Source: Fimbriimonadaceae bacterium
GTDB taxonomy: Bacteria; Armatimonadota; UBA10988
Reading direction: 5' to 3'
Length of the DNA: 64,000 nucleotides
Assembly (NCBI GenBank): GCA_020850355.1
Contig: JADZEX010000037.1
Coordinates: 1 to 64,000 of the forward strand
Position 1 is the first letter of the stretch; every line of letters begins with the position of its first letter. Below, piece by piece: positions 15,840-26,000 of the stretch. Both the position numbers and the translations under genes were made by a program. The notes under the pieces are model-generated. The model searched no databases. It was given only the letters and a program-made list of their open reading frames with translations, and was not told where the DNA came from.

Positions 15840-18104
15840 TTACGTTCCCGCGGGCGGCGCCGACGGCGGGAGCATCTGGAACAGCGTCGAGGTCGCGTGG
15901 ACCAGCACCCAGGGGCCCTCGCGCCAGCATTCGCCCGGACCCAGCGGACGGGCCATCTCGACCGGGCGGTAGGGTGTGCCGTCGATCTGCGTGGGCTGCA
16001 GGCCGACCTCGTCGCAGAGCAGGATCAGCCCCGGCTCGGGCAGGCTGACGCAGTCGTCGGCGTCCCAGTGGCAGCCGCAGGCGCCCAACAGCAGGTCGCG
16101 CCGACCGAGCACCGCCCGGCCATCGCGCAGCGGCGTGATCGTGACCAGCTCGGCCTCGAGTTCGTCGAGCGTCACGTCGAGCGCGTCGTCGACGGTGGCG
16201 ATCCAGGACTCCTCGGCGAAGTGCCGCGTCACGGCGTAGCAGTCGGCGGGCGGCAACGGCAGATCGCTGAGGTGCAACTCGCTGGTCGCCGGCTGGCCGT
16301 CGAGACGGACATTGACCAGCCCCACCAGCAACGCCTCCGGGAGCGGTCGCGGCTCGTTCAGCCCGACCGGCGGCTCGCGCCGCGGCAGCCGGCCGGCCGG
16401 TGCACAGACCACCAGCGGCTGGGTCCCGTGCAACGGATCGACGAACCACAGCGCCGCCGGCGGCTCGCCAGGCTGCTCGGGTTGCAGCAGCCGCCCATCG
16501 CGCAGGCTGAGGCGCCGAATCAGCTCGAGGTCGTGCGCGCCGGGCGCGTCGCCGAGGTAGAGCGGCCCGCCCGACAGCGCCGCCAGCACGGCCAGCGCCC
16601 GCGCGGCGAGATGGGTCGAGGGCACCGCGTCGTGGTCGGGCCAGGCGTAACGCCCCAGCCAGGCGCCCACCGTCGCCGACCAGGCGAGATGCTGCTTGGC
16701 CGCCCGGCGGTCGCCCGGCGCCAGGTCGGCGGTGCTGCGCGCGACGTTGAGCTGGTTCCAGTGCAGCAGACACTCGGTCTGCACACCCATCCCGGCGCCC
16801 AGCTCCAGCCCAACCTCCAGGGCCGCCTGCTGCACGTTGCGCAGCGCGCCGCCGACGGCCTGGTCGAGCGGCAGCCGGCCGAGGTAGTGGTTACGGGTGC
16901 TGCCCTGGTTGTCGATCCGCACCCAGTCGACGCCGCAGTCGCGGAGGTGCCGCAGCGCCGGGCGCCAGAAGTCGGTGCCGGCGCCACCCGGCTCTGGGAG
17001 GTGGACGCCATCGGCCGCCGGCCAGATGCTGTCGGCCGGGGTGGCCAGCGCGGAGTGCGGGTCGATCCCGCCCCAGGCGCCCTGCAGCGGCAGCCAGGTC
17101 GCCAGGTGGCGCACCCCGGCCTCGCCGGCGAGCCGCTGGAGCAGGCCGAAGAGGCCGCCGGGAAACCGCTCCGGCGCCGCGTCGAAGCCGCGGAGCTGGC
17201 CGGCCGCATTGAGCTCCTGCCAGCCCTCTTCCAGCAGCACCCACTGCAACGGCACGCCGGCCTCGCGCAGTTCGCGGGCGGCGCTGACCACCCGCTCCTC
17301 GTCCAGATCGCGCCCCAGGCCCTGCCAGGTAGCCCAGCCCAGACCGTCGAGCGCCAGCGGGTAGGTCTTCTCCTCGCGGCGGCGGAAGCTCCATTCGCAG
17401 AGCCCCTCGGCAGCGCGGACGGCGCGGTCGAGCGAGGCCGCCGGGGTGTCGTCGAAGGCCAGCACGAAGAGCGGCAGGCGCGGGTAGACGTGGCGGGTAC
17501 ACCAACCCGAGGCGACCACGCTGAGGCCAAGCTCCTCGCCACGCAGCCGGGCCACCGCGCCGCCCGCGCGGAGCGGCAAGAGCGTGCCGCAACGGCCGTC
17601 GTCGCAGCGCCAGTGACAGGCCAGGCCCCAGTCCCAGAGGTTGTCGCGCGTCGGGTCGGCCAGCCAGAGGGCCTGGGCCCACCAGCAGCCGACGGCGTCG
17701 CGGCCGAACTCGTTGACGCGCTGGTGCAGGTAAAGCGCCTCGCGGCAGCCCGGCAGGGCGCCGATCCGCAGGCTGGCGGCCTCTTCTTGCCCGAGCACCG
17801 GCTGGCCGCAGCCGGGCAGCAGTTCGGCCAGCACGACCGGCTCCAGCTCGTAGCAGCGCAGGCTCAGCCGGAACTCGACCGACTGCCGCACCGAGCGGGT
17901 GGTGAACGGGAAGGTGTGGACGTTGTGCGGCCCCAGCTCGTCGTGGCTGAGTGTCTCGGCGGGCGGGCCGGGGCGCAGTCCGCCGGCGGCCAAACGGTGC
18001 CGCTCGCCCCACGCCGTCAGCGTCAGGTCGTCGATCAGCAGGCGGACTTCGTCGTCGAGCAGCAGTTCGAAGCTACGCCGGGCGGGGCGGATGATGGCGG
18101 CCAT
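15840..18104 (-). CDS. GH36 raffinose-synthase/Sip1-like glycosidase
   Basis: The 754-residue product resembles the Sip1/raffinose-synthase branch of GH36, which acts on alpha-galactosides. It has an N-terminal beta-domain (HTFPFTTRSVRQSVEFRL, ending near SVVASGWCTRHVYPRLPLF). A TIM barrel follows with GLGWATWQG, WVLLEEGWQE (the family's 'DDGWQ' region, here EEGWQ) and VDWVRIDNQG, where D398 is the expected nucleophile. A beta-sandwich C-terminus ends the protein. No signal peptide is seen, so it probably acts in the cytoplasm. Family members hydrolyse or transfer alpha-galactosyl groups. Which it does cannot be told from sequence. No strong Shine-Dalgarno precedes the ATG at 18104, but no other in-frame start is better. 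It is divergent from the Gfo/Idh/MocA gene across a near-perfect palindrome. Confidence 0.8.
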   Translation of the reverse strand: MAAIIRPARRSFELLLDDEVRLLIDDLTLTAWGERHRLAAGGLRPGPPAETLSHDELGPHNVHTFPFTTRSVRQSVEFRLSLRCYELEPVVLAELLPGCGQPVLGQEEAASLRIGALPGCREALYLHQRVNEFGRDAVGCWWAQALWLADPTRDNLWDWGLACHWRCDDGRCGTLLPLRAGGAVARLRGEELGLSVVASGWCTRHVYPRLPLFVLAFDDTPAASLDRAVRAAEGLCEWSFRRREEKTYPLALDGLGWATWQGLGRDLDEERVVSAARELREAGVPLQWVLLEEGWQELNAAGQLRGFDAAPERFPGGLFGLLQRLAGEAGVRHLATWLPLQGAWGGIDPHSALATPADSIWPAADGVHLPEPGGAGTDFWRPALRHLRDCGVDWVRIDNQGSTRNHYLGRLPLDQAVGGALRNVQQAALEVGLELGAGMGVQTECLLHWNQLNVARSTADLAPGDRRAAKQHLAWSATVGAWLGRYAWPDHDAVPSTHLAARALAVLAALSGGPLYLGDAPGAHDLELIRRLSLRDGRLLQPEQPGEPPAALWFVDPLHGTQPLVVCAPAGRLPRREPPVGLNEPRPLPEALLVGLVNVRLDGQPATSELHLSDLPLPPADCYAVTRHFAEESWIATVDDALDVTLDELEAELVTITPLRDGRAVLGRRDLLLGACGCHWDADDCVSLPEPGLILLCDEVGLQPTQIDGTPYRPVEMARPLGPGECWREGPWVLVHATSTLFQMLPPSAPPAGT

Positions 18105-18126
18105 GGGCGTGCCATTCGGGAGGCCC

Positions 18127-18154
18127 GCGCCGGATCCTGCGCAGGACCCGGCGC
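18127..18154. promoter_or_regulatory. 28-bp near-perfect palindrome between divergent genes
   Basis: GCGCCGGATCCTGC (18127-18140) is followed directly by GCAGGACCCGGCGC (18141-18154), a dyad with a single mismatched pair. It lies 22 bases upstream of one start (18104) and 33 bases upstream of the other (18188). The position suits a shared operator for the GH36-like and dehydrogenase genes. It matches no operator I recognise. Confidence 0.5.
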
Positions 18155-18187
18155 GGCCGGGAGGAACTACCCGCCGGGAGAGGCACG

Positions 18188-19207
18188 ATGGCGGCTGCGC
18201 CGTTGCGGATTGGTCTGATCGGGTGTGGCAACAACCAGCGCGGGGCCCACCTGCCCCGCCTGGCGAAGTGCGCCGAGCGGGGCGAGGTCGTGATCGTCGC
18301 GGGCTGCGACCCGCTGGCGGAGAATCTCGCCAAGGTGCAGGAGCAGGTCCCCGGCCTGGTGCCCTACGCCGACCACCACGCGCTGCTGGCCGGCGAGGCG
18401 CTCGACGCCGTGGTGATCTCGACGCCACACACCTTGCACTATCAGCAGATCCTCGACAGCTTCGCGGCCGGCTGCCACGTGCTGACTGAGAAGCCGATGT
18501 GCTGCTCGGTGGCCGAGGCGCGCGAGCTGCTGGCGCGGCGCGACGCGTTGGGCAAGCACCTGCAGATTGGCTATCAGCGCCACTTCCTGGGAGGCTACCG
18601 CTGGGTCCGCCAGCAGATCGCCTCCGGGGCCGCCGGGGCCGTGCGGTTCGTCACCGCCTGGCAGGCCCAGGACTGGCTGTCGGGCCAGTTGGCGAAGGGC
18701 GGCACCTGGCGGATCGCCGCCGGACTCAGCGGCGGCGGGCAGCTCAACGACAGTGGCAGCCACCTGGTCGACATTATCCTCTGGATGACCGGCCTGCAGC
18801 CGACCGCCGTCAGCGCGGCGGTCGACCACCGGGGCCAGGAGGTCGACATCCTCAGCGCCGTGACCGCCGAGTGCGACGGCGGGGCCATCGCCAGCCTCAG
18901 CGTGATTGGCGAGAGCGTGCTGCCGTTTGGCGAGCAGATCGTGATCTGGTGCGACCACGCCACCTTCGAGCTGGTCGGGTTCGGCGACCCGGTGCGGGTG
19001 ACCTGGGACAGCGCCAAGAACCAGACCCTCACCGTGCCGCCCGAAGAGCGCCCGCACTGGAGCGATCCGGACGCCAACTTCGTGGCCGCATTGCTCGGGC
19101 GCGAGCCGCTGGAAGTGCCTGGCGAGTGCGGTCTGCGGACCATCGCGCTGACCGCGGCCGCCTGGGAGGCCGCCCGCAGCGGTGGCCGGGTGAGCGTCGA
19201 GCGGTAA
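18188..19207 (+). CDS. Gfo/Idh/MocA-family NAD(P)-dependent dehydrogenase
   Basis: The 339-residue product has the N-terminal Rossmann motif IGLIGCGNNQRG, the cofactor-side DAVVISTPHTLHY, and the family's TEKPM motif containing the catalytic-site lysine. A C-terminal alpha/beta domain includes GGGQLNDSGSHLVDIILWM, with the substrate/catalytic Asp and His. Length is typical (330-380). Members oxidise or reduce sugars, inositols and related compounds, most often at one hydroxyl with NAD. The exact substrate is not predictable. The ATG at 18188 has GGGAGAGG at suitable distance. It is divergent from the GH36-like gene, suggesting use of a sugar released by that enzyme (inference). Confidence 0.9.
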   Translation: MAAAPLRIGLIGCGNNQRGAHLPRLAKCAERGEVVIVAGCDPLAENLAKVQEQVPGLVPYADHHALLAGEALDAVVISTPHTLHYQQILDSFAAGCHVLTEKPMCCSVAEARELLARRDALGKHLQIGYQRHFLGGYRWVRQQIASGAAGAVRFVTAWQAQDWLSGQLAKGGTWRIAAGLSGGGQLNDSGSHLVDIILWMTGLQPTAVSAAVDHRGQEVDILSAVTAECDGGAIASLSVIGESVLPFGEQIVIWCDHATFELVGFGDPVRVTWDSAKNQTLTVPPEERPHWSDPDANFVAALLGREPLEVPGECGLRTIALTAAAWEAARSGGRVSVER

Positions 19208-19215
19208 TCAACAGC

Positions 19216-19247
19216 GCGGGCGGGCCAGGGAGACCCGGCCCGCCCGC
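19216..19247. terminator. Bidirectional hairpin between convergent genes
   Basis: GCGGGCGGGCC (19216-19226) and GGCCCGCCCGC (19237-19247) form an 11-bp stem that can extend through GGG/CCC across a bulged A. It sits in the 64-base gap between the stops of the dehydrogenase (plus) and prepilin (minus), where a shared terminator is expected. No U-tract is evident on either side. Confidence 0.65.
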
Positions 19248-19271
19248 CTCGCAATCTGGCCGTCGCCAGCC

Positions 19272-19652
19272 CTACTGCATGGTGATGTTCAGGAACGCGC
19301 TGAAGGTGCCGACGGTCTGCGGGATGATGCCACGGACGCCCGAGCCGGACATCCACTTGGCGTGGCCGTCGGCATAGGTGATGTTGGCCCCTTCGTTGTG
19401 CCGCGCCAGCCCGGTGCCCATCTGGCTGATGCAGGAGGCGTAGGTGTTGGTGCTGCTGATCACGAAGGTGTCCTGCATGTCCATGAAGACCATCGCAATC
19501 TCGTTGCCCATTTGCTTGGCATTGCTGGAGCAGCTCGACTGGCGCGCCTTCTCACGCGCCTTCGCCAAGACCGGGAACAGAATGCCAGCGAGGATCGCGA
19601 TGATGGCGATCACGACCAACAGCTCGATCAGGGTGAAGCCCCGGCGCCGCAT
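19272..19652 (-). CDS. Type IV/type II prepilin with H-x9-DG domain
   Basis: The 126-residue product starts with the leader MRRRG, cut by prepilin peptidase after Gly5. Phe6 and the conserved Glu5 of the mature protein follow in [18 protein letters not shown], with a hydrophobic helix and [11 protein letters not shown] next. Its C-terminus has His, nine residues and Asp-Gly ([17 protein letters not shown]), the 'H-x9-DG' processing-associated domain. This combination is multiplied in Armatimonadota, Planctomycetes and Lentisphaerae genomes. The start has AAGGAG six bases upstream. An earlier in-frame start would bury the leader. The role is likely a pseudopilin or surface fibre subunit. The product is short for the family (usually 200 or more residues), so it is a compact member. 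Confidence 0.9.
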   Translation of the reverse strand: MRRRGFTLIELLVVIAIIAILAGILFPVLAKAREKARQSSCSSNAKQMGNEIAMVFMDMQDTFVISSTNTYASCISQMGTGLARHNEGANITYADGHAKWMSGSGVRGIIPQTVGTFSAFLNITMQ

Positions 19653-19827
19653 GTGGATCTCCTTGGCAGGCCGGCCGACCCCAGCGGTCCGGTCCGGCTC
19701 CCCGCTGTTGGGCCCGCCGCCGGTTGCCACGACGTTACGTGTCGGTGAACAGTGCTGACCGGCCATCACGGCCCCAGACCGCCGACCGCGCCGGAGGTCC
19801 CTGGCCGCTGGCGGCGAAGCGGGTGGT

Positions 19828-21300
19828 ATGGCGGAGTTGGATGGCCGGACACGATTGCGGCTGGCGGGTCTCGATCTGGACCTGCCGGGCCGGGCTGCGG
19901 CCGCGGCGGGGGCGCGGTTCTGTGCCTACACAGGTCGCGAGCTGACCTTGCAGTGGGACGACGGCGGGACCGCCGACAGCGCTCGGCTGGGGCTCGACGC
20001 CTTCACCACGGCCGGTCACCTGCTGCGCTACGAACCCGGTGGAGCGGCGGCCCGGCTGCTCGACCCGACGCTCCGCGAGTGGCGCCAGAGCGTCGATCTG
20101 TTCGCCAGCGCCGCGCTGCCGGTGCCGGACAGCGCGCTGCGGCGGGCGGGCGATGAACCACCCGTCGAGAACTGGCAGTTGCTGGCGGCCGGGATGGGTG
20201 AGGTGCGCGGCGTGGTGGTGCGCCACGGCCGGCTCTACGCGCTCAACAGCTACGGCGCCGAGAGCCATGTGGTGCAGGCGTGGCGGCTGCCGCGGGGGCT
20301 CGCCGCGGGAGGCTGGCGCCCGCCACGGGTGCGCGGTGGGTTGCTGCCGGCGCAGGGCTGGCGGCCGGGCAGCGAGCTGCGGGTTAGCGAGTCGCTGGTC
20401 TACCTGAACCTGGTCGACCGCCTCGGTGGCTGGCACGCGGGCCACGGCGAGCACTGGATCGACTGGCCCTGGCCCGGCGGCAGCGCCGTGCTGGCGCGGC
20501 TCGCAGGCGACCGGCTGTTGCTGGTCCGGCAGGACGCCAACGGCCTGGTGGCCGAGGTCTACGACCTGGCGGCGGTCGCCAGCGGGCCCTGCCGGCCGTT
20601 GCCGGGGCAGGCTCGGCTGCTGGGCGAGCTGCCGGCCGGACAGGCGCAGCCGCTCTGGGCCGAAGCCCACGAGGCGGCCTTCTGGGTGCTCAGCGCCGAC
20701 GGGCGGATCCACTGCTTCCCGTTCGACGGTCCCCCACAGGAGGTCTTCGGCAACGTCGAGGAGGTGCGCCTCGGTCCGCCGGCCTTCCGGGGTACTGGTC
20801 AACAGGCCGACCTGGTGGCGTTCTGCAGCAACGACCGCGGCCGTTGGCTGCTGGAGCTGCCGCTCGACCGCACCCGACCGTACCGCTTTACGCCCCTCCG
20901 CGAGCGGGCCGTGGCGAGCTACGAGTTGCCGCCCTGTTTCCTGGGCGGACGGCAGATCGACGCCCACGCGGCGACCGCGGAGAATGTCCAGGCGCTGCGT
21001 TGTCTGACGGGGCAGTGCGACCAGATCGACGAGCGTGCCGAGGTGCCCGGCACGGCCGGCTCCCGGGTCGACGGGCTGCAGCGCCTGCTCTGCGGCGGCC
21101 AGGAGCTGTTGGTGGTCGAGTACACCCAGAGCACCCGCCGCTTCTGGTTCTGTGACGCCGGCCTGCAGCGGCTGACCGTCGAACCGCCGTTCCCACAACT
21201 GCGCGCCGCTGATGAGGTGCGCCTGCTCTGGGATGCGGCCGGGATCTACCTCTGCGACCTCGCCAACGGCGTGGTCCATGCGCGGAGCCCTCAGGCATGA
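19828..21300 (+). CDS. Uncharacterised Trp-rich protein of the tubulin-like/VWA locus
   Basis: This 490-residue protein has no signal peptide or membrane segment and is not recognised. Repeating strand-turn-strand stretches with regularly spaced Trp, Tyr and Asp ([72 protein letters not shown]) are what a beta-propeller would look like. This is a pattern reading, not a domain hit. Its stop overlaps the start of the VWA gene as ATGA (21297-21300), so the two are translationally coupled. It is the first gene of the four-gene unit, and no good promoter or ribosome site was found. It may be a scaffold or regulator of the GTPase filament, but no function is shown. Confidence 0.7.
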   Translation: MAELDGRTRLRLAGLDLDLPGRAAAAAGARFCAYTGRELTLQWDDGGTADSARLGLDAFTTAGHLLRYEPGGAAARLLDPTLREWRQSVDLFASAALPVPDSALRRAGDEPPVENWQLLAAGMGEVRGVVVRHGRLYALNSYGAESHVVQAWRLPRGLAAGGWRPPRVRGGLLPAQGWRPGSELRVSESLVYLNLVDRLGGWHAGHGEHWIDWPWPGGSAVLARLAGDRLLLVRQDANGLVAEVYDLAAVASGPCRPLPGQARLLGELPAGQAQPLWAEAHEAAFWVLSADGRIHCFPFDGPPQEVFGNVEEVRLGPPAFRGTGQQADLVAFCSNDRGRWLLELPLDRTRPYRFTPLRERAVASYELPPCFLGGRQIDAHAATAENVQALRCLTGQCDQIDERAEVPGTAGSRVDGLQRLLCGGQELLVVEYTQSTRRFWFCDAGLQRLTVEPPFPQLRAADEVRLLWDAAGIYLCDLANGVVHARSPQA

Positions 21301-22664
21301 ACCTTCGAGCGCTCGGGCTGCTGGTCTGGATCGCCCTGCCCCTGGCGGCGCAGGAGATGCGCGACAATCCGCAGACGCCGCGCGAGTTCTCGCGGGCGGT
21401 CGCGAAGGTGGTCCGCAAGTACCCCGAAGTCTGCACCAGCCGCGTCCGCTGGGTGGTCGGCTTCGACATCTCGCGCAGCGGCATGGGTCGCTGGAGCGAG
21501 TGGGCGCGACAGGTGGTCAGCGACCTGATCACCTTCGTGATGGTCGACGGCGACACGCTGCTGCTGCTGCCTTTTGACCATCAAGTCAACCCGCCGCGGG
21601 GGAAGTGGCCGGGTGGCAGCCGCTATCCGACCTGGCCGATCACCACCGCCAGCAAGCCGGCTATTCGCACCGAGGTGGCCGACCTGCTGTTGTGGCGCAG
21701 TGGCACGCCCGATGGTACGGCCTGGGTGCAGGCCGTGCAGACCGCGCTGAAGCTGACGGCGCAAGGCAGCGGCGGGCAGGCGAACCTCTGCCTGGTGATC
21801 AGCGACCGCGACTCGTCCGACCTGATCGCCGACGAGCGGAGCATCGTGCAGAAAGCGCAGGGGCTGCAAGAGCCGGGCCAGAGCCTCTGGCCGGTGCCGC
21901 GCGACACCAAGCCGATTGTGCTGCTGCACGCCGCGGGGGTCAGACGGCCGGCGCAGCGCGTCGTGGTCGACCGCTACATGCCGCCCTGGGAACCGCCCGC
22001 GGCCGCCGCCTCGCGGTTGCTGCCGCGACCGGCCGCGGCGCCCGACCGGCGCGGCCGGGTGGTGCTGTGGCTGGTCGTGGTGGTGCTCCTGGCCGTTGGG
22101 CTGCTGCTGCTGCTCACCGGGCTGGCCGCGCGGCAGGCGGTGCAGGTGCGGTGGGGCGGGCGCGATGGCGATGCCTCGCGACAGGTCAGCGTGAGCCTGG
22201 CGACCGGCCAGACCCGGCTGCTCGGCGCCGCCGGTGAAGCCACCGCCGATCCCTTCACGCTGTACTGCGACGGCGCTGCCAGCGAGGTGCAGCGGAAGCT
22301 GGTGCTGCCCGACCTGGGCGGTCTGACAGCGACCGCCGATGGCCTGCGGCTGCGCACCGCCGACCATTACCTGGTGCGCCCGGCGGGAACCAACGACTGG
22401 GACAACGAGTTGACCCTGCGGCGCGGGCAGGTGCAGTGGTTGGAGTTCCGCCTGGCGTCGCAGACCTGGCTGCTGACGCGCCAGCCGGTGGGCCTGCAGG
22501 CCACCGCGCGCGGCGCCGACTGGCGGCAGCGCGTGATCCTGGGCGGTGTGGCGTTGCTGCTGGCGCTGCTGCTGCCGGTCTTCGTACGGCCGGTCGCCCC
22601 GCCGCCCAGCCTGCCGCTGCCGGCACCCGCCGCCGGGCCGGTCAGCGAGCCGTTCTGCCAGTAG
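21297..22664 (+). CDS. Membrane-anchored von Willebrand factor A-like protein
   Basis: The 455-residue product has a signal peptide or N-terminal anchor (about 1-19). A VWA-like domain spans about 50-215. The metal-ion (MIDAS) DxSxS motif is present as D57-I-S-R-S61 after a hydrophobic strand, with candidate partners T141 in GTPDGTAW and D170 in LCLVISDRD. A Pro/Ala-rich linker leads to a strong transmembrane helix (about 255-278). A beta-rich domain (about 280-405) follows, then a second membrane helix (about 410-428). The start codon overlaps the previous stop by four bases. VWA proteins bind partners through the metal site, and this one is the likely membrane partner of the tubulin-like protein. 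Distant VWA homology is read from motifs. Confidence 0.75.
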   Translation: MNLRALGLLVWIALPLAAQEMRDNPQTPREFSRAVAKVVRKYPEVCTSRVRWVVGFDISRSGMGRWSEWARQVVSDLITFVMVDGDTLLLLPFDHQVNPPRGKWPGGSRYPTWPITTASKPAIRTEVADLLLWRSGTPDGTAWVQAVQTALKLTAQGSGGQANLCLVISDRDSSDLIADERSIVQKAQGLQEPGQSLWPVPRDTKPIVLLHAAGVRRPAQRVVVDRYMPPWEPPAAAASRLLPRPAAAPDRRGRVVLWLVVVVLLAVGLLLLLTGLAARQAVQVRWGGRDGDASRQVSVSLATGQTRLLGAAGEATADPFTLYCDGAASEVQRKLVLPDLGGLTATADGLRLRTADHYLVRPAGTNDWDNELTLRRGQVQWLEFRLASQTWLLTRQPVGLQATARGADWRQRVILGGVALLLALLLPVFVRPVAPPPSLPLPAPAAGPVSEPFCQ

Positions 22665-22698
22665 GCAGGTCATAGTTGGTGGTGGGAGAGCAGGCCTG

Positions 22699-23007
22699 AT
22701 GGATCCGGTGACGATCGCCGCGGCAGTGGGGCTGCTGCTGGTTGGGGAATGGCTGGTCGGCCATGTCGTCCTGTTCCTGCTGCTGCATCGCGCCGCTGGG
22801 CTGGCGGCGGGCGTGGCAGTGCGGCTGGGGCACCTGCTCGGTCTGCTGCTGGGCTACGCCAGTGCGGCGACGCTGCCGCTGACCGCTGGGGCGGTGGTCT
22901 GCTGGAGCGGCCAACTGCTGCCCGGCGCGGTGCTCGCCGCCGGCGCTGCCATCTGGGCGTTGCTGCTGGCGGTCCTGCCGCCCGGGTTCGCCAGCGATAC
23001 CGTCTGA
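22699..23007 (+). CDS. Small three-helix membrane protein of the tubulin-like locus
   Basis: The 102-residue product is almost entirely hydrophobic. It has probable membrane helices at about 5-28, 32-62 and 68-95, with short polar turns. No family is recognised. The ATG at 22699 is preceded by GGGAGAG. The gene lies 34 bases after the VWA gene and 18 before the tubulin-like gene, so it belongs to the same transcript. It could be a membrane adaptor or channel-like subunit, inferred from position alone. Confidence 0.75.
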   Translation: MDPVTIAAAVGLLLVGEWLVGHVVLFLLLHRAAGLAAGVAVRLGHLLGLLLGYASAATLPLTAGAVVCWSGQLLPGAVLAAGAAIWALLLAVLPPGFASDTV

Positions 23008-23025
23008 TCGAGAGGGAGGCCCGCG

Positions 23026-26000
23026 GTGGACATCGCCGTCAATCCGACTCTGGTGCTGGCCCTCGGCGGGACCGGGCAGAACATCCTCAACCGCCTGCGG
23101 CGCCGGATCCGCCAGCGGCTCGGCACCGACCGCCTGCCGTTGGTCGAGTACGTCTACGTCGATACCGACCAGGGCAACAAGGACGCCGGCGAAGCGACCG
23201 GCGATGGCATTCCGATCGGCCTCAGCCCCCAGGTCGCGGCCGATCTGGCTGACCTGCAGGGCCGCGCGGCGTTGGAGCTGGACCTCGCGAGTTGGCTCAG
23301 TGAGGACGCGCTCGACCGCCTGCGCCGCGGCACGCTCGGCGGCGCGCAGGGCTTTCGGCAACTCGGGCGGGTCAGCTTCCTGGCCAGCCAGAAGCTGCGC
23401 GAGCTAAGCACGCAACTGCGCGAGCGGGTCGGCAACCTGCTCGAAGCGCGCCAGGAGCACCTGCACAAGGAGCTGCCGAACCTCCAGCCGAAGTACCTGC
23501 GCCACCGCCTGCAGGGCGCCGGGCCGAAGGTCTTCCTGTACGTCCTGGCCTCGGCCGGCGGCGGCACCGGCAGCTCCTGCCTGATCGACGTCGGCTACTT
23601 CGTCCGCCGCGCCCTGCGCGAGAGTGGCTACGAGGCCGACGTGCGGCTGATCGGTGTGGCGCTGCTGGCCTCCAGCGCCTTCGAGGAGCAGCACCAGTAC
23701 CGCTACAACTCCGGCGGCGTGCTGACCGAGCTCAACCACTACCTGCGTCGGCCGGCCTACAAGGCCGCCTATCCGCTGGCGTTCCCCGGCGACCCGCTAC
23801 GGCCCGACCTGCCCCGCGGCGACCGCCTGTTCGGTGTCGCGACGATGCTGCCGTTCGACTACCAGTACGTCGTGCAGCCGGCGACGATGCACGGCGGCAG
23901 TCTGGACCCCGACAACCCGCCGCGGGCGATGGCGCACCTCGAGCAGAAGGTCGCCGAGATGATCCTCGCCGACACCCTCTTCGCGGCGGCGCCGGGCGCG
24001 ATGGAGTACGACCGCGCCAGCGTCCCGCCCAGCCCCCCGGCGGTGGTTCAGCGGGTGCTCAAGGGCGAGCTCGAATCCCGCCGGATCGACTTCGCCGGGC
24101 GCGCCCGTAAGGTCAACTACGACGGCCGCTACCCGACCGACCTGCTGACCTTCGGGGTCAGTTGCTACGAGTTCCCGGCAGCCCTGCACCATGTGCTGGC
24201 CTTCGGAACGGCCGTCCGCGAGCTGGCCGGGCGCTGGAGCAGCAGCCCACGACGGGATCCGAACGCCGGGCCTGATGACCTCGGCCAGCCGCTCGCCAAC
24301 CTGCGGCTGCGCACTTGGATGGACCGCCTGACGCTGCTCGCCGACGAGCGCGAGTACGCCGAACAGCGTTCGCGCGAGGCCGGCGGCGACCAACTGCTGC
24401 GGGCGCTGTTGGAACTGCCCGACAGCGATCCACGCCAGCAGTTGCTGGCGGCTGCCACGCTGCAGGCCGCGGGCCAGGAGACACGCCCCGAGGCCTGGCT
24501 GCAAAGCCGCCGTGGCGCGGTCGACTCGTTGCTGGTCGAAGTCGCCGACACGCCCTTGCCGGGTCAGCCTGGGGCGGTCGCAGCGCGGCTGCGCGACCGG
24601 CGGCAGCAACTCGCCGGCTGGAGCCCGGCGGGGTTGCCCTACCAGGTGGCGAAGGACCTGCTCGACCTGGCTTTCGACGCCGATGCCGGCCCCGGTGCGG
24701 CGCTGGTCCTGGCGGAGCGCCTGGCCGCCCGGCTGCGACTTGAGCTGGACTGGGTAAGGCTCTGCCAGCAAGACCCCGCGGCCCCGACCCCAGCCGTGGT
24801 GCGGGCGGCCGAGCAGCGGCGCGACTGGCTGCTGGTCGGCTGGCACCACCACGTCGGCGCGCCGCCCGACACTGGCGGTGTGGCGGCGGAGGCCTGGCAG
24901 CACGCCAATCAGCGCCTGCTGCGGCTGGTGTTGCAGGGCAAGGCGGCTGTGCTGGAGGGTTGTCTGGCCGCCGTCGAACGTCTCCGGCCGCGGCTCCGCA
25001 ATCTGCGCGACTGGCTGGCGGCGTGGCCCGCGCGACTGCCCGATCCCAACGACCCGGATTACCAGATCAACGGCGAGGAAGCCGGCTACGTGTTGCGCGA
25101 CGAGGCCCTGCTCGCGCAGTTCGCGCGGCTCGACGGCCTTGCCGACGGTCTGCGCCAGGCGCTCGGCCAGGTGCCGCTCTACCGCCAGTTGCTCGACGAC
25201 ATCGCTCACGGGCTGCCGAGCACCGCCGCCGACGGCGGTCCGGCGCTGCTCTTGGAAGGGCCGCCGCTCGACCGGCGGCGCAACCAGCCCGACTTCAGCG
25301 CCCTGGAAGCCATCGAAGCCGCGGTCTTCGAGGCCATTGGCGCGCGGCGCGACGGGCCGTATCAGCAGGAGGTGATCGAGCTGCTCAACCGCCGCGCAGC
25401 CGCGGCGGGCACGGCGCTGCCGAACTTGCAGGCCGAGGCCTCGCCGCTGCTGCAGTTCGAGGCCAACAACACCGGCTACGCGATGGACTGCCGCTTCGGC
25501 GGCGATGTCGAGCTGTGGCAACTGCTGGCGGCGGCCGATTCCCTGGGCTACGAGCAGTTCGAGCAGACGATCACCCGGCAGCAGGGCGGCGTGCGCTTCC
25601 CCGACACGCCCGAAACCAAGATGCAGCAGGTCGACACGATGATCCCGGCGGTGGTCACCGTGCTGCGGCATCGGATCGGGATCGTCTCGCCGTTGATCAA
25701 CGGCTACGACGAGGGCACGGTCCGCCGATTGCTGCGCAACGCGGCGCATCCGGCGCTGACCGACACCCGGATCCGGCCACCGCTGGAGCCGAACCTGCTG
25801 TGGGAGTGTGGCTTCAAGATCCTGGGCGGGCTGATCCTGGGTCACCAGGTGGTCTTCGATGTTGAAGACCAGCGCTTCCTGTTCAGCTACAACGTGCGCG
25901 ACAAGGCGGGCTTCAGCCGCACCCAGAAGCTGACCTTGCCGATGGAGTTCGACGCTGCCTACGAGCAGTTGGCGTTGGCCGACCAGGATCTGGCGGAGCT

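Noticed and set aside
14069-16048. 659-residue open frame opposite the HtrA gene
   Set aside because: The opposite strand encodes a complete HtrA protease with lipobox, triad and PDZ domains. This frame has no recognisable fold.
19216-19247. Possible mobile-element inverted repeat
   Set aside because: The arms are 10 bases apart with convergent stops on each side, so a shared terminator is the simpler reading. No transposase is present.
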